45,626 bases of DNA. It comes from Rhodoferax sp. U11-2br. Lineage in GTDB: Bacteria; Pseudomonadota; Gammaproteobacteria; Burkholderiales; Burkholderiaceae_C. The translations under genes were made by a program, and so were the position numbers. The notes under the pieces are model-generated. The model did no database searches and was not told where the DNA came from. It saw only the letters and a program-made list of their open reading frames with translations. This document shows, piece by piece, positions 1 through 8,539 of this stretch. Position 1 is the first letter of the stretch; every line of letters starts with the position of its first letter. Location: assembly GCF_018619435.1 (NCBI RefSeq), contig NZ_JAHFZF010000036.1, positions 1 through 45,626 of the forward strand. Direction: 5' to 3'.

Positions 1-231
1 GGCATTGGGCGGGCCTTGTTGCAGGTCTGTGAACAGTGGGCCACCGAGCAGGGTTTTTGCGAACTGGCGATGGACACCGCTGAGCAGGCCACCCACCTGA
101 TCAAGCTGTACACCAGCCTGGGTTATCTGCCGGTGAGTTCGGTCCAGTGGACGGGCAAGGTGTACCGCAGCGTGGTGCTCAGCAAAATGTTGTCTGAACA
201 AGCGGCTTCGCTGGTGTTGTCTGAGGGCTGA
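1..231 (+). CDS. GNAT-family N-acetyltransferase, C-terminal part (5' end outside window)
   Basis: The frame is open from the first base and ends at a TGA at 229-231; the true start lies upstream of the window. The first residues read GIGRALL, which fits the acetyl-CoA pyrophosphate-binding loop (motif A, Q/R-x-x-G-x-G/A) of GNAT acetyltransferases. The later segment LYTSLGYLPV fits motif B, where the family usually has a 'YxxxGF' pattern. Seventy-six codons are visible, roughly the last half of a GNAT domain. The substrate cannot be told from this fragment. It precedes the agmatinase by 151 bp and may or may not belong with the polyamine genes. Confidence 0.8.
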   Translation, partial: GIGRALLQVCEQWATEQGFCELAMDTAEQATHLIKLYTSLGYLPVSSVQWTGKVYRSVVLSKMLSEQAASLVLSEG

Positions 232-268
232 ACCGGGCCACAGCTTGGCCCAATGGATTGCCACTGGT

Positions 269-283
269 GTGCCAAATTGGCAC
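269..283. promoter_or_regulatory. Palindrome upstream of the agmatinase gene (candidate operator)
   Basis: GTGCCAA, one base, then TTGGCAC form a perfect 7-bp dyad in the 151-bp gap before the agmatinase. Its size suits a dimeric repressor or activator. No terminator T-tract follows it. The binding protein is unknown; the MocR-type regulator of this locus is one candidate. Confidence 0.4.
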
Positions 284-382
284 CTTCGGCTGCTTCTGAA
301 TTGCCGACACTACGGGGCCACGCACAAGGCGCTTGTTTCTGCCTGAGACCCGCCAAAAACTATTTGTTGTTAGGACCCAACC

Positions 383-1303
383 ATGACAGCCATCCGTTTT
401 GCCTATGCGGCCCAGACCAACCGCTTTCTGGCTGCGCCAGAACTGGCCGCGCAGCCTTTTGCGCTGGTGGGTGTGCCTTTTGACGGCGCGGTGACCAACC
501 GGCCCGGTGCGCGTTTTGGCCCGCAAGCGATTCGCAGCGCCAGCCTGATGTTGTGTGACGGCATCCACCCGTTTTTTAATGTGACACCGCTTGGGTTCCT
601 GGGCGATGGTTATGACATGGCCCTGCCCAATGCCTCACCGCTGGTGGAGGTGCGCCAGCAGATCCAGGCGCAGGCGGCCGCGCTGATGGCGCAGCACCAT
701 TGTGTGTTTCTGGGTGGCGACCATTCGGTGACTTTGCCACTGCTGCGCGCCGCCCACGCCCAGTTTGGCCCGCTGGCGCTGGTGCATTTTGATGCCCACT
801 GCGACACCTGGGTTGACCACTTTGGTGAACCCTCTGGCCACGGCACCTGGACCTATGAAGCCATCCAGGAAGGCCTGGTCAGCCCGCAGCACACGGTGCA
901 GATTGGTCTGCGCTCCAGTGGGGAACGTGCAGCGCGTGACTATGTGCAAGACCAGGGTGGGCTGATATTTGACGCCCGCAGCCTGCGCGGCCGTGATGGC
1001 GCGGGACTGGCACCGGTGGTGGCGCAGATCCGCGAGCGCATCGGCAATCGCCCGTGTTACCTGACGCTCGACATCGATTGCCTTGACCCGGCGTTTGCCC
1101 CCGGCACCGGCACGCCTGAGCCCGGTGGTATGACCAGCTCGCAGGTGCTCACGTTGCTTGAAGAACTCAGCACACTCAACATGGTGGGCATGGACTGTGT
1201 AGAAGTGGCCCCGGCCTACGACCATGCCGAACTCACCAGCACGGCGGCGGCCAGTTTTGTCTGGACCTACCTGTGTGGCCAGATCGCCAAACGCGTTGGA
1301 TAG
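383..1303 (+). CDS. speB: Agmatinase (ureohydrolase family)
   Basis: This is a 306-residue ureohydrolase, the usual length for SpeB. The family hydrolyses agmatine to putrescine and urea with a binuclear Mn centre. The metal-binding motifs are intact: GGDHS (111-115, His114), DAHCD (137-141, Asp137, His139, Asp141) and DIDCLDP (230-236, Asp230, Asp232), followed by GTGTPEPGG. The start ATG at 383 has AGGA about 6 bases upstream. The stop TAG lies inside the Shine-Dalgarno of the next gene, so the two are almost certainly co-translated. The context of polyamine uptake and breakdown favours agmatine, but guanidinobutyrase and related activities share these motifs and cannot be excluded by sequence alone. 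The product putrescine would feed the downstream ligase or aminotransferase. Confidence 0.88.
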   Translation: MTAIRFAYAAQTNRFLAAPELAAQPFALVGVPFDGAVTNRPGARFGPQAIRSASLMLCDGIHPFFNVTPLGFLGDGYDMALPNASPLVEVRQQIQAQAAALMAQHHCVFLGGDHSVTLPLLRAAHAQFGPLALVHFDAHCDTWVDHFGEPSGHGTWTYEAIQEGLVSPQHTVQIGLRSSGERAARDYVQDQGGLIFDARSLRGRDGAGLAPVVAQIRERIGNRPCYLTLDIDCLDPAFAPGTGTPEPGGMTSSQVLTLLEELSTLNMVGMDCVEVAPAYDHAELTSTAAASFVWTYLCGQIAKRVG

Positions 1304-1312
1304 GAGGACACC

Positions 1313-2617
1313 ATGGCCTTGCTCAACTCGGATACCCAACTCAACCAGAAAAGTTATTACGAAGCCAGCGTCACGCGGCCCCCGGCCCAGACCGCGCTGA
1401 GCGAGAGTCTGTCGGTGGATGTGCTGGTGGTGGGCGCCGGGTTTGCCGGGTTATCGGCCGCCATCGAGTTCGCGCGCCGCGGTTATTCTGTGGTGGTGCT
1501 GGAGGCCGACCGCATCTGCAGCGGTGCTTCCGGGCGCAATGGCGGCCAGGTGATTGTGGGTTATGCCAGCGGGCAGGAGGTGTTTGAGCAACAACTGGGC
1601 ACCGATCTGGCGCGCCAGGCCTGGGGCATGTCGCTGGATGCGGTGCGCCTGGTGGACGAGCGGGTGCGTGACTTTGGCATCGACTGTGACCAAGTCAAAG
1701 GTTATTTGCATGTGGCGGACTGCCCGCGCAAGGCCCGCGCACTCGAAGAAGATGCTGCCGCCATGGCCAAAAACTATGGTTTTGCCAGCGAAGTGGCGAC
1801 TGGCGCCGATGTGCAGCGTTTTATCCAGAGCCCGCGTTATGCGGCCTGTGCTTTTGAGTCGGTGTCGGGCCATGTGCACCCGCTCAAATACGGCCTGGGT
1901 CTGGCGCAAGCCGCCCAAAGCCTGGGGGTGCGGATTTTTGAACACAGCGCGGTGCTGCGCTTGCAGCGCGGCAAGACACTCACGGCCCACACAGCCCAGG
2001 GCAGCGTCACGGCACGTTTTGGTGTGCTGGCGGGCAACTACGCTTTGCCCGAATTCGGCCCGAAGGTGGCGCCGGAGTTGAGTGCCCGCATGATGCCGGT
2101 GGGCACCTACATCATTGGCACGGCCCCGCTGGGCGCGGAGCTGTGCCGCCAGCTGATTCCGAGCGACGCCGCGGTGTGTGACAACAATTTCATTTTGGAC
2201 TACTACCGCTTCAGCGCCGACCACCGCATGTTGTTTGGTGGGCGCGTGAGCTACACCACGCGCACGCCTGCCAACCTGAAAGAGACCATGACGCAGCGCC
2301 TGGGGCAGATTTTTCCGCAGCTCAAAACCGCGCCCATTGAGTATGTCTGGGGCGGGTTTGTGGACATCAGCATGAACCGCGCGCCTGACTTTGGCCGCCT
2401 CGGTGACAACCTGTATTACCTGCAGGGTTTCAGCGGCCACGGTGTGGCGCTGACCGGTCTGGCCGGACAACTGGTGGCGCAGACCGTGGCCGGACAGGCC
2501 GAGTCCTTTGATGTGTTTGCCAAGCTGCGTCACCTGCCGTTCCCGGGTGGCCCGCTGTTGCGCACGCCCAGCCTGGTGCTGGGCACGCTGTACCACCGCT
2601 TGCGCGACGCTTTCTGA
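1313..2617 (+). CDS. puuB: FAD-dependent oxidoreductase, gamma-glutamylputrescine oxidase-like
   Basis: This 434-residue DAO-family flavoenzyme has an N-terminal Rossmann dinucleotide site, GAGFAGLSAA from residue 41, with Glu64 as the likely ribose-binding acid, and the SGASGRNGG stretch (70-78) typical of PuuB-like enzymes. A C-terminal GFSGHGVALTGLAG segment closes the FAD domain. E. coli PuuB oxidises gamma-glutamylputrescine to gamma-glutamyl-aminobutyraldehyde, releasing ammonia and peroxide. The neighbouring PuuA-like ligase and aldehyde dehydrogenase would supply and remove its substrate and product. The start ATG is preceded by TAGGAGG, which overlaps the agmatinase stop. The specific substrate is inferred from context; other secondary amines are possible for this fold. 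Confidence 0.8.
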   Translation: MALLNSDTQLNQKSYYEASVTRPPAQTALSESLSVDVLVVGAGFAGLSAAIEFARRGYSVVVLEADRICSGASGRNGGQVIVGYASGQEVFEQQLGTDLARQAWGMSLDAVRLVDERVRDFGIDCDQVKGYLHVADCPRKARALEEDAAAMAKNYGFASEVATGADVQRFIQSPRYAACAFESVSGHVHPLKYGLGLAQAAQSLGVRIFEHSAVLRLQRGKTLTAHTAQGSVTARFGVLAGNYALPEFGPKVAPELSARMMPVGTYIIGTAPLGAELCRQLIPSDAAVCDNNFILDYYRFSADHRMLFGGRVSYTTRTPANLKETMTQRLGQIFPQLKTAPIEYVWGGFVDISMNRAPDFGRLGDNLYYLQGFSGHGVALTGLAGQLVAQTVAGQAESFDVFAKLRHLPFPGGPLLRTPSLVLGTLYHRLRDAF

Positions 2618-2620
2618 TGT

Positions 2621-2671
2621 TTTTGTGCTCTGGCCCTTGTTTGATAAGGGCTGGTAGCTATCAAAAGAAAA
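2621..2671 (+). repeat. GCCCTT/AAGGGC dyad repeat, copy A
   Basis: GCCCTT (2633-2638), a 7-base loop and AAGGGC (2646-2651) form a dyad, followed by GTAGCTATCAAAA (2654-2666). The copy fills the gap between two convergent genes and could fold as a hairpin in either transcript. It is the cleanest copy in this orientation; the other copies in the window were recognised against it. Confidence 0.75.
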
Positions 2672-2696
2672 GTATTGTGTTGGGCAGCGCAGGCAC

Positions 2697-4172
2697 TCAG
2701 GCTGCGACCCGGTGTGCCAGAGCCTGCTGCACCACCTGCGCCAACACCGGCCCAAACCGTTGGATCTGCGCCAGTGGTGCATAGCCATAACCAATCACCA
2801 GACCCCGCAGGTCGCGGCGCTTTAGGCAGTAGGCCGACAGCGGCCGCACCACCAGACCGAGCTTGCCAAGTTGCCGGGCCAGCGCCTGGTCATCCAGGTG
2901 GTCGGGCAAGCGCACACACAGGTGCAAGCCCTGTTCGGCGCCGGTGATGCGCGCGTGTGTGCCCAGGCAGGGCTGCAAGGCTTCGAGCAGGCAGTGGCGG
3001 CGCTGGGCGTAACTCTGGCGCGCCTTGCGCAGGCAAGCCGCAAAGTGGCCCATGTCGATGAACTCGGCCAGAGCCGCCTGCACCGGCATCTGGCCCGGGC
3101 GGTTGAGGTCGTAGTGGGCGGCCTTGAAAGCCGCCGCCAGCCCCTTGGGCACCACCACATAGGCCAGCTTGAGGCCCGGGTACAGCACCTTGGAAAACGA
3201 GCCCAGGTACAGCACCCGGCCCTGGGTGTCGAGCCCGGCCAGCGAGGCAATCGGTGGCCCGCTGAAGCGGAACTCGCTGTCGTAGTCGTCCTCCAGCACC
3301 CAGGCCTGGTGTTGTTTGGCCAGCGACAGGATCTGGTGGCGCCGTTCCAGCGACATCACCGCACCGGTCGGGTACTGGTGTGAGGGGGTCACGTAGATCA
3401 GTCTGGGCGGCGCGTGGCGGTCACTCGCCTGGGGCGCAATGCCTTCTTCGTCGACCGGCACCGGGTGGATTTTGAGCCCGGTGGCCATGAAAGCTTTGCC
3501 CGCGCCCCAGTAGGCCGGGTCTTCCAGCCAGACGGTGTCACCCTGGTCGGCCAGCAGTTGTGCGCACAGCTCCAACGACTCCTGGGTGCCGCTGGTGATG
3601 ATGACCTGGTCCAGATCGAGCGCCACGCTGCGAAACATGTGCAGGTAGTCGGCCACCGCACGGCGCAGCGGGGCGTAACCACCGCTGCTGCTGTAGTCCA
3701 GCATGTCGGGGTAGGTCATGCGCCAGTGTTTGTTTTGCAGGCGCTGCCACAGCGCCACCGGGAACGCGCTGAAATCGGCAATGCCCGGGGTGAAGGGCTG
3801 GATCTCCAGCTCGCTGGCGCAAAAGTGTTTGCCCAGCGCCTGGCCGCGGTGTGACAGCTGTTGTGCCGGGTGGCTGGTTTGGCGCAGGGGCCGACGCTGG
3901 CGCTGCGGCACCTTGGCGCTGACAAAGGTGCCACTGCCTACCCGGCTGACCAGGTAACCCTCGACCGTGAGCTGGTTCAGGGCCGCCACCACGGTGTTGC
4001 GCGACAGGCCCAGGTCCTGCACCAGGTCGCGGCTGGAGGGCAGGCGCTCTTCCGGGCTGAGCTTGTTCTCCAGAATGGCGCGGCGCAGCGCCTCGTACAA
4101 CTGCCGGTGTAATGGCAGCCGGTCTTGCGGGTTCAGGCGGCTGAGTTCGCTCAGCAGGAATTCGGACAACAT
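2697..4172 (-). CDS. MocR-type regulator: GntR wHTH fused to class I aminotransferase domain
   Basis: The protein has an N-terminal GntR winged helix (about residues 10-80; RLPSSRDLVQDLGLSRNTV is the recognition helix region) and a fold-type I aminotransferase domain with DPAYWGAG and SFSKVLYPG motifs. The SFSK lysine (residue 328 from the ATG) is the expected PLP Schiff-base residue, so cofactor binding is likely. MocR/GabR proteins use PLP and an amine or amino acid ligand to switch transcription. The ATG at 4172 is used because the frame upstream offers only a TTG six codons earlier (4190). It lies between the two catabolic gene blocks, divergent from the PuuA-like ligase, and is probably their local regulator, perhaps sensing putrescine or GABA; the ligand is an inference. 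Confidence 0.88.
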   Translation of the reverse strand: MLSEFLLSELSRLNPQDRLPLHRQLYEALRRAILENKLSPEERLPSSRDLVQDLGLSRNTVVAALNQLTVEGYLVSRVGSGTFVSAKVPQRQRRPLRQTSHPAQQLSHRGQALGKHFCASELEIQPFTPGIADFSAFPVALWQRLQNKHWRMTYPDMLDYSSSGGYAPLRRAVADYLHMFRSVALDLDQVIITSGTQESLELCAQLLADQGDTVWLEDPAYWGAGKAFMATGLKIHPVPVDEEGIAPQASDRHAPPRLIYVTPSHQYPTGAVMSLERRHQILSLAKQHQAWVLEDDYDSEFRFSGPPIASLAGLDTQGRVLYLGSFSKVLYPGLKLAYVVVPKGLAAAFKAAHYDLNRPGQMPVQAALAEFIDMGHFAACLRKARQSYAQRRHCLLEALQPCLGTHARITGAEQGLHLCVRLPDHLDDQALARQLGKLGLVVRPLSAYCLKRRDLRGLVIGYGYAPLAQIQRFGPVLAQVVQQALAHRVAA

Positions 4173-4255
4173 GGCGCGTTGGCGGGGCAAAGCCGGGTTA
4201 CAGTGGGTTCAGGGTCGAGCTCGGGGCTGTGATGCCCACTTTAACAAGTGGCACC

Positions 4256-4271
4256 TTTGATTTGAATCAAA
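4256..4271. promoter_or_regulatory. Palindrome in the divergent regulator/ligase intergenic region
   Basis: TTTGATT, two bases, then AATCAAA form a perfect dyad in the 184-bp gap between the MocR-type regulator and the PuuA-like ligase. It lies about 85 bp upstream of each start codon, a natural place for an operator controlling both directions. The link to this MocR protein is inferred from position only. Confidence 0.5.
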
Positions 4272-4356
4272 TGGCCCTGATTTTGAGCCAATTCAGCCCC
4301 CACAATGTGCCAGCAGACTGTGTTCAACCGAGTACAGCCTGATTCAGGAGAGTTCC

Positions 4357-5724
4357 ATGACTGACAAAAAATCGATGAATTTCAATGATTTGGAGCAATG
4401 GCTCAACGAGCGGCGGGTCACCGAGGTGGAGTGCCTGGTGCCCGATTTGACCGGTGTGGCGCGTGGCAAGATCCTGCCGCGTGGCAAGTTCACCGAAGAC
4501 CGTGGCATGCGCCTGCCGCAGTCGGTGGTGGCGATGGGGGTGACTGGCGAGTTCCCCGAGAGTGGCCCGTATTACGACGTGATCGACCCGACCGACCGTG
4601 ACATGCAGCTGCGCCCCGACCCGAGCACCGTGCGCATCGTGCCCTGGTCCACCGACCCCACCGCACAGGTGATCCACGACTGTTTTGACAACCAGGGCAA
4701 CCTGGTGCCGTTTGCGCCACGCAGTGTGTTGCGCCGGGTGTGTGACCTGTTTGCCGCAGAAGGCCTGCAGCCGATCGTGGCGCCCGAACTCGAGTTCTAC
4801 CTGACCGCGCGCAACACCGACCCCAACACCTTGCTGCGCCCACCGATTGGCCGCAGTGGCCGCGCTGAGACCTCGCGCCAGGCCTACAGCATCGACGCGG
4901 TCAACGAGTTCGACCCGTTGTTCGAAGAAATCTACGACTACTCCGACAAGATGGAGCTCAACGTGGACACCTTGATCCACGAAATTGGCGCGGGCCAGAT
5001 GGAGATCAACTTCTTCCACGCCGAGCCGCTGGGCCTGGCTGACGAGGTGTTTTTGTTCAAACGCACGGTGCGTGAATCGGCCCTGCGCCACGACATGTAC
5101 GCCACCTTCATGGCCAAACCGATTGCTGGTGAACCCGGCAGTGCGATGCATGTGCACCAGAGCATTTTGAACAAGGAGAGTGGCAAAAACATCTTCAGCA
5201 ACCCCGACGGCACACCGTCGGAGGCGTTCATGCATTACATCGGCGGGCTGCAGCGCTACATCCCGGCGGCGATGGTGCTGGTGGCGCCGTATGTCAACAG
5301 CTACCGTCGCCTGAGCCGCAACACCGCCGCACCGATCAACATCGAGTGGGGCTATGACAACCGCACTGTGGGCATCCGTTCCCCGATCTCGTCGCCCGCC
5401 GCGCGCCGCGTTGAAAACCGGGTGATTGGTGCCGACGCCAACCCTTATGTGGCGCTGGCAATGACCCTGGCCTGCGGTTACCTGGGCCTCAAGAACAAGA
5501 TCAAACCCAAGGCCGAGATGAGAGGTGACGCCTATTTGTCACCCTATGCCTTGCCACGCAGCCTGGGCGACGCGCTGGAGTGGCTGCGCCGCGAGTCCGA
5601 GTTGCACGACGTGCTGGGCAAGGAGTTCATCACCGTCTACTCCGAGATCAAGGAACTGGAGTTTGAGGAGTTCATGAAAGTGATATCACCCTGGGAGCGT
5701 GAACATTTGCTATTGCATGTATAG
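4357..5724 (+). CDS. puuA: Glutamate-putrescine ligase-like glutamine synthetase family protein
   Basis: This 455-residue protein has the glutamine synthetase fold: N-terminal beta-grasp with VPDLTGVARGK, then catalytic motifs PELEFY (143-148, metal ligands Glu144 and Glu146), GQMEINF (213-219), GSAMHVHQS (261-269) and NRTVGIRSP (335-343). PuuA enzymes ligate glutamate to putrescine with ATP, and this sequence resembles PuuA/PauA more than housekeeping GlnA: I saw no obvious adenylylation-loop tyrosine motif. AGGAGAG stands just upstream of the ATG. It is divergent from the MocR-type regulator and begins the second gene block. The stop codon overlaps repeat copy B. Activity on other polyamines or amines is possible. 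Confidence 0.82.
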   Translation: MTDKKSMNFNDLEQWLNERRVTEVECLVPDLTGVARGKILPRGKFTEDRGMRLPQSVVAMGVTGEFPESGPYYDVIDPTDRDMQLRPDPSTVRIVPWSTDPTAQVIHDCFDNQGNLVPFAPRSVLRRVCDLFAAEGLQPIVAPELEFYLTARNTDPNTLLRPPIGRSGRAETSRQAYSIDAVNEFDPLFEEIYDYSDKMELNVDTLIHEIGAGQMEINFFHAEPLGLADEVFLFKRTVRESALRHDMYATFMAKPIAGEPGSAMHVHQSILNKESGKNIFSNPDGTPSEAFMHYIGGLQRYIPAAMVLVAPYVNSYRRLSRNTAAPINIEWGYDNRTVGIRSPISSPAARRVENRVIGADANPYVALAMTLACGYLGLKNKIKPKAEMRGDAYLSPYALPRSLGDALEWLRRESELHDVLGKEFITVYSEIKELEFEEFMKVISPWEREHLLLHV

Positions 5725-5765
5725 CTGTATGCCCTTGATATAAAAGGGCTAGAACCCATTTTTTG
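5720..5765 (-). repeat. GCCCTT/AAGGGC dyad repeat, copy B, overlapping a stop codon
   Basis: The copy begins with ATAGCTGTAT (5721-5730), whose TAG is the stop of the PuuA-like gene. GCCCTT (5731-5736) and AAGGGC (5744-5749) form the dyad, followed by TAGAACCCATTTTTT. Orientation is opposite to copy A. Confidence 0.75.
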
Positions 5766-5780
5766 ATAAGGATGTGAACC

Positions 5781-7190
5781 ATGAACACACACAGCACCGC
5801 TGAGCAGCTGAGCACCCGCGAGATCCAGGCGCTCGACAGCGCCCACTTCATTCACCCGTTCACCGACCATGGTGACCTGGCCACCCGTGGTGCGCGTGTG
5901 ATCACCCGCAGCGACGGCATTTACATCTGGGACTCCGAAGGTGAGAAACTGCTGGATGCCATGAGTGGCCTGTGGTGTGTGAACGCCGGGTATGGCCGCA
6001 AGGCGCTGGCCGAGGCGGCTTACGAGCAGATGATGACCCTGCCGTTTTACAACAGCTTTTTCCAGACCACCAATGTGCCGGCGGTCAAGCTCGCCACCCG
6101 GCTCGCCGCGCTGGCGCCCAAGGTGGGCGACCGCAGTTTTGAGCATGTGTTTTTCTCGAGCAGCGGCTCTGAGAGCAATGACTCGAACGTGCGCATGGTG
6201 CGCCGTTATTGGGATTTGCTGGGCCAGCCGCAGCGCAAGGTCATCATCAGCCGCCACAACGCCTACCACGGCAGCACCATGGCCGGTGCCTCGCTCGGTG
6301 GCATGAGTGGCATGCACGCGCAAGGTGACTTGCCTATCCCGAACATCACCCACATTGGCCAGCCTTACTTTTTTGAAGACGGCCAACCCGGTGAAAGTGC
6401 TGACGCGTTTGGTCTGCGGGCTGCGGGTTGGCTTGAAGACAAGATTCTGGAAGTGGGCCCCGACAAGGTGGCGGCTTTTATTGCGGAGCCAATCCAGGGC
6501 GCTGGTGGGGTGATCATCCCGCCCGCCACGTATTGGCCCGAAATCCAGCGCATCGTCGACAAATACGGCATTTTGCTGATCAGCGACGAGGTGATCTGCG
6601 CCTTTGGCCGGCTGGGCCATTGGTTTGCCTACGAGCGTTTTGGTTACAAGCCCGATCTGGTGACCTTTGCCAAGGCGGTGACCAGTGGTTACATCCCGCT
6701 CGGTGGGGTGATGGTGGGCAACCGTGTGGCCAAGGTGCTGATCGAGCAGGGAGGTGAGTTCAACCACGGCTACACCTACAGCGGCCACCCGGTGGCCTGT
6801 GCGGTGGCCTTGGCCAACCTCGACATCATGGAGGCAGAGCAGCTGCCGCAACGGGTGCGTGGTGAGATGGGGGACTACTTTGCCAAGCGATTCCTGGCGC
6901 TCAAAGACCACCCACTGGTGGGGGATGCCGAAACCTGTGGTTTTGTGGCGGGCCTGGTGTTGGTCAAGAACAAACAGACCAAGCAGCGTTTTAACCCCGA
7001 TGACGCGGTCGGCATGATCTGCCGTGGCCACTGTTTCCGCAACGGGCTGATCATGCGTGCCGTGGGTGACCGCATGATCATTGCACCGCCTTTGACGATG
7101 ACCCACGCCGACATCGACGAGTTGCTGCGCCTGATTCACCAGGCGCTGGACCTGACACAAGCTGATTTGCACCAAAAAGGATTAATTTGA
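5781..7190 (+). CDS. spuC: Class III aminotransferase, putrescine/polyamine-pyruvate type
   Basis: The 469-residue protein is a fold-type I, class III PLP aminotransferase. It shows the SSSGSESND cofactor-phosphate loop (126-134), YHGSTMAGASLGG (162-174), the DEV motif with Asp269 contacting the pyridine nitrogen, and TFAKAVTSGYIPLGG with the Schiff-base lysine at 298. SpuC-type enzymes move the amino group of putrescine to pyruvate, giving 4-aminobutanal and alanine. The neighbouring aldehyde dehydrogenase could oxidise that aldehyde to GABA. Start ATG at 5781 follows AAGGA. Beta-alanine or GABA aminotransferases look similar, so the substrate call rests on the polyamine context. Confidence 0.8.
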   Translation: MNTHSTAEQLSTREIQALDSAHFIHPFTDHGDLATRGARVITRSDGIYIWDSEGEKLLDAMSGLWCVNAGYGRKALAEAAYEQMMTLPFYNSFFQTTNVPAVKLATRLAALAPKVGDRSFEHVFFSSSGSESNDSNVRMVRRYWDLLGQPQRKVIISRHNAYHGSTMAGASLGGMSGMHAQGDLPIPNITHIGQPYFFEDGQPGESADAFGLRAAGWLEDKILEVGPDKVAAFIAEPIQGAGGVIIPPATYWPEIQRIVDKYGILLISDEVICAFGRLGHWFAYERFGYKPDLVTFAKAVTSGYIPLGGVMVGNRVAKVLIEQGGEFNHGYTYSGHPVACAVALANLDIMEAEQLPQRVRGEMGDYFAKRFLALKDHPLVGDAETCGFVAGLVLVKNKQTKQRFNPDDAVGMICRGHCFRNGLIMRAVGDRMIIAPPLTMTHADIDELLRLIHQALDLTQADLHQKGLI

Positions 7191-7281
7191 GTGTTTTTGG
7201 TGCGTCGGGTGTTGGTGTGCTTTTTGCTAGCTATAAACTCACGCTTCCCTTAACTTCCTTCTTCTCTTTGGAGTGTTGTTC

Positions 7282-8442
7282 ATGATGAAAAAGTACCTGG
7301 TGACCTTCGCGCTGTCGGCGCTGGTGTTGGCCGCTTGTGGCAAAAAAGAGGAGCCACCGGCACCCGTGACGGCGCCTGCGCCCGTGGCCAGTGCACCGGC
7401 ACCAGAGCCCGCTGAGGAAAAGGTGCTCAACGTCTACAACTGGCCCGACTACATCCCTGAAGGTATGTTGGCGGCTTTTGAGAAAGAAACCGGCATCAAG
7501 GTCAACTACGACACTTTTGAGACCAACGAAGCCCTGCACGCTAAACTGGTGGCCGGCAACACCGGTTACGACATCGTGGTGCCAGGCTCGGTGTTTGCCA
7601 AGCCACAAATTGAAGGTGGTTTGCTGCAGCCGCTGGACAAGGCCAAGATCCCCAACCTGGCCAATCTGGACCCGGCCGTGATGTCGGTGCTGGGCAAGGC
7701 TGACCCCGACAACAAGTACCTGGTGCCCTGGGCCTGGAGCTTCACCACCGTGGGCATCAACAAAACCAAGGTGGCCAAGGCCCTGGGCAAGACCCCGATG
7801 CCTGAGAACGCCTGGGACCTGGTGTTCAAGCCCGAGTACAGCAGCAAACTCAAGTCCTGCGGTATTGCCTATCTGGATTCACCGACCGAGATCATTCCGG
7901 TGGCTTTGCACTACATTGGCAAGGACCCGTATTCCAACGACCCGGCTGACTACAAGGCTGCAGGTGAGATGCTGACCAAAGTGCGCAAGGATGTGCGTCT
8001 GTTCAGCTCGACCATGATCGACGACATCTCCGGTGGCAAGGCCTGTGTGGTGATCGGCTGGGGTGGCGACATCAACATCGCCGCTGCACGTGCCAAGGAA
8101 AATGGTTCCAAGGACGAGATCGAGGCTTTGTTGCCGAGCACAGGCGCGTTGATGTTTGCCGACACCATGGCTGTGACCAAGGATGCCAAACATCCCCAGA
8201 ACGCCATGGCCTTCATCAACTTCTTCCTGCGTCCTGAAAACGGCGCAGCCATGGCCAATGAGATGACCTACAACAGCGGCAATCAGGCGGCCAAGGACAA
8301 GATCAAGCCCGAGATCGCCGGTAACGCCTCGATTTTTGTGGCGGCTGACTACATGACCAAGATGGTGCCACCCAGCAGCTTCACCAACGAAGCCCGCGAA
8401 GCCATGGCCACGGTCTACAACAGCTTCAAAAAAGGCAAATAA
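7282..8442 (+). CDS. potF: Putrescine/spermidine-binding lipoprotein of ABC importer
   Basis: This is a 386-residue PotF/PotD-type extracellular solute-binding protein. The N-terminus has MMKKYLV, a hydrophobic core and a lipobox LVLAAC with Cys19, predicting signal peptidase II cleavage and lipid anchoring. A Pro/Ala/Glu-rich tether of about 25 residues follows, then the mature domain starting VLNVYNWPDYIPEGML, which is characteristic of polyamine-binding proteins. ATG 7282 is chosen over an in-frame GTG at 7273 because GGAG lies 8 bases upstream of it. It heads the potFGHI-like block. E. coli PotF is a free periplasmic protein, so the lipobox and tether are a difference. Putrescine versus spermidine specificity cannot be decided by eye. 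Confidence 0.9.
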   Translation: MMKKYLVTFALSALVLAACGKKEEPPAPVTAPAPVASAPAPEPAEEKVLNVYNWPDYIPEGMLAAFEKETGIKVNYDTFETNEALHAKLVAGNTGYDIVVPGSVFAKPQIEGGLLQPLDKAKIPNLANLDPAVMSVLGKADPDNKYLVPWAWSFTTVGINKTKVAKALGKTPMPENAWDLVFKPEYSSKLKSCGIAYLDSPTEIIPVALHYIGKDPYSNDPADYKAAGEMLTKVRKDVRLFSSTMIDDISGGKACVVIGWGGDINIAAARAKENGSKDEIEALLPSTGALMFADTMAVTKDAKHPQNAMAFINFFLRPENGAAMANEMTYNSGNQAAKDKIKPEIAGNASIFVAADYMTKMVPPSSFTNEAREAMATVYNSFKKGK

Positions 8443-8467
8443 ACATCTGTTTCTTGCGAGTCTCACG

Positions 8468-8504
8468 GGGCTGTTTGTACTGTTGGGTATAGGCAGCCCT
8501 TTTT
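8468..8504 (+). terminator. Candidate attenuating terminator between potF and potG
   Basis: GGGCTG (8468-8473) can pair with CAGCCC (8494-8499), followed by a run of five T. The stem is short and the loop long, so it is probably partial. Such a site would lower expression of the ATPase and permeases relative to the binding protein, as is common in ABC importer operons. Confidence 0.4.
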
Positions 8505-8539
8505 AATGGCCGCACGGCAGGCATCACAAAGGTTCAAAC

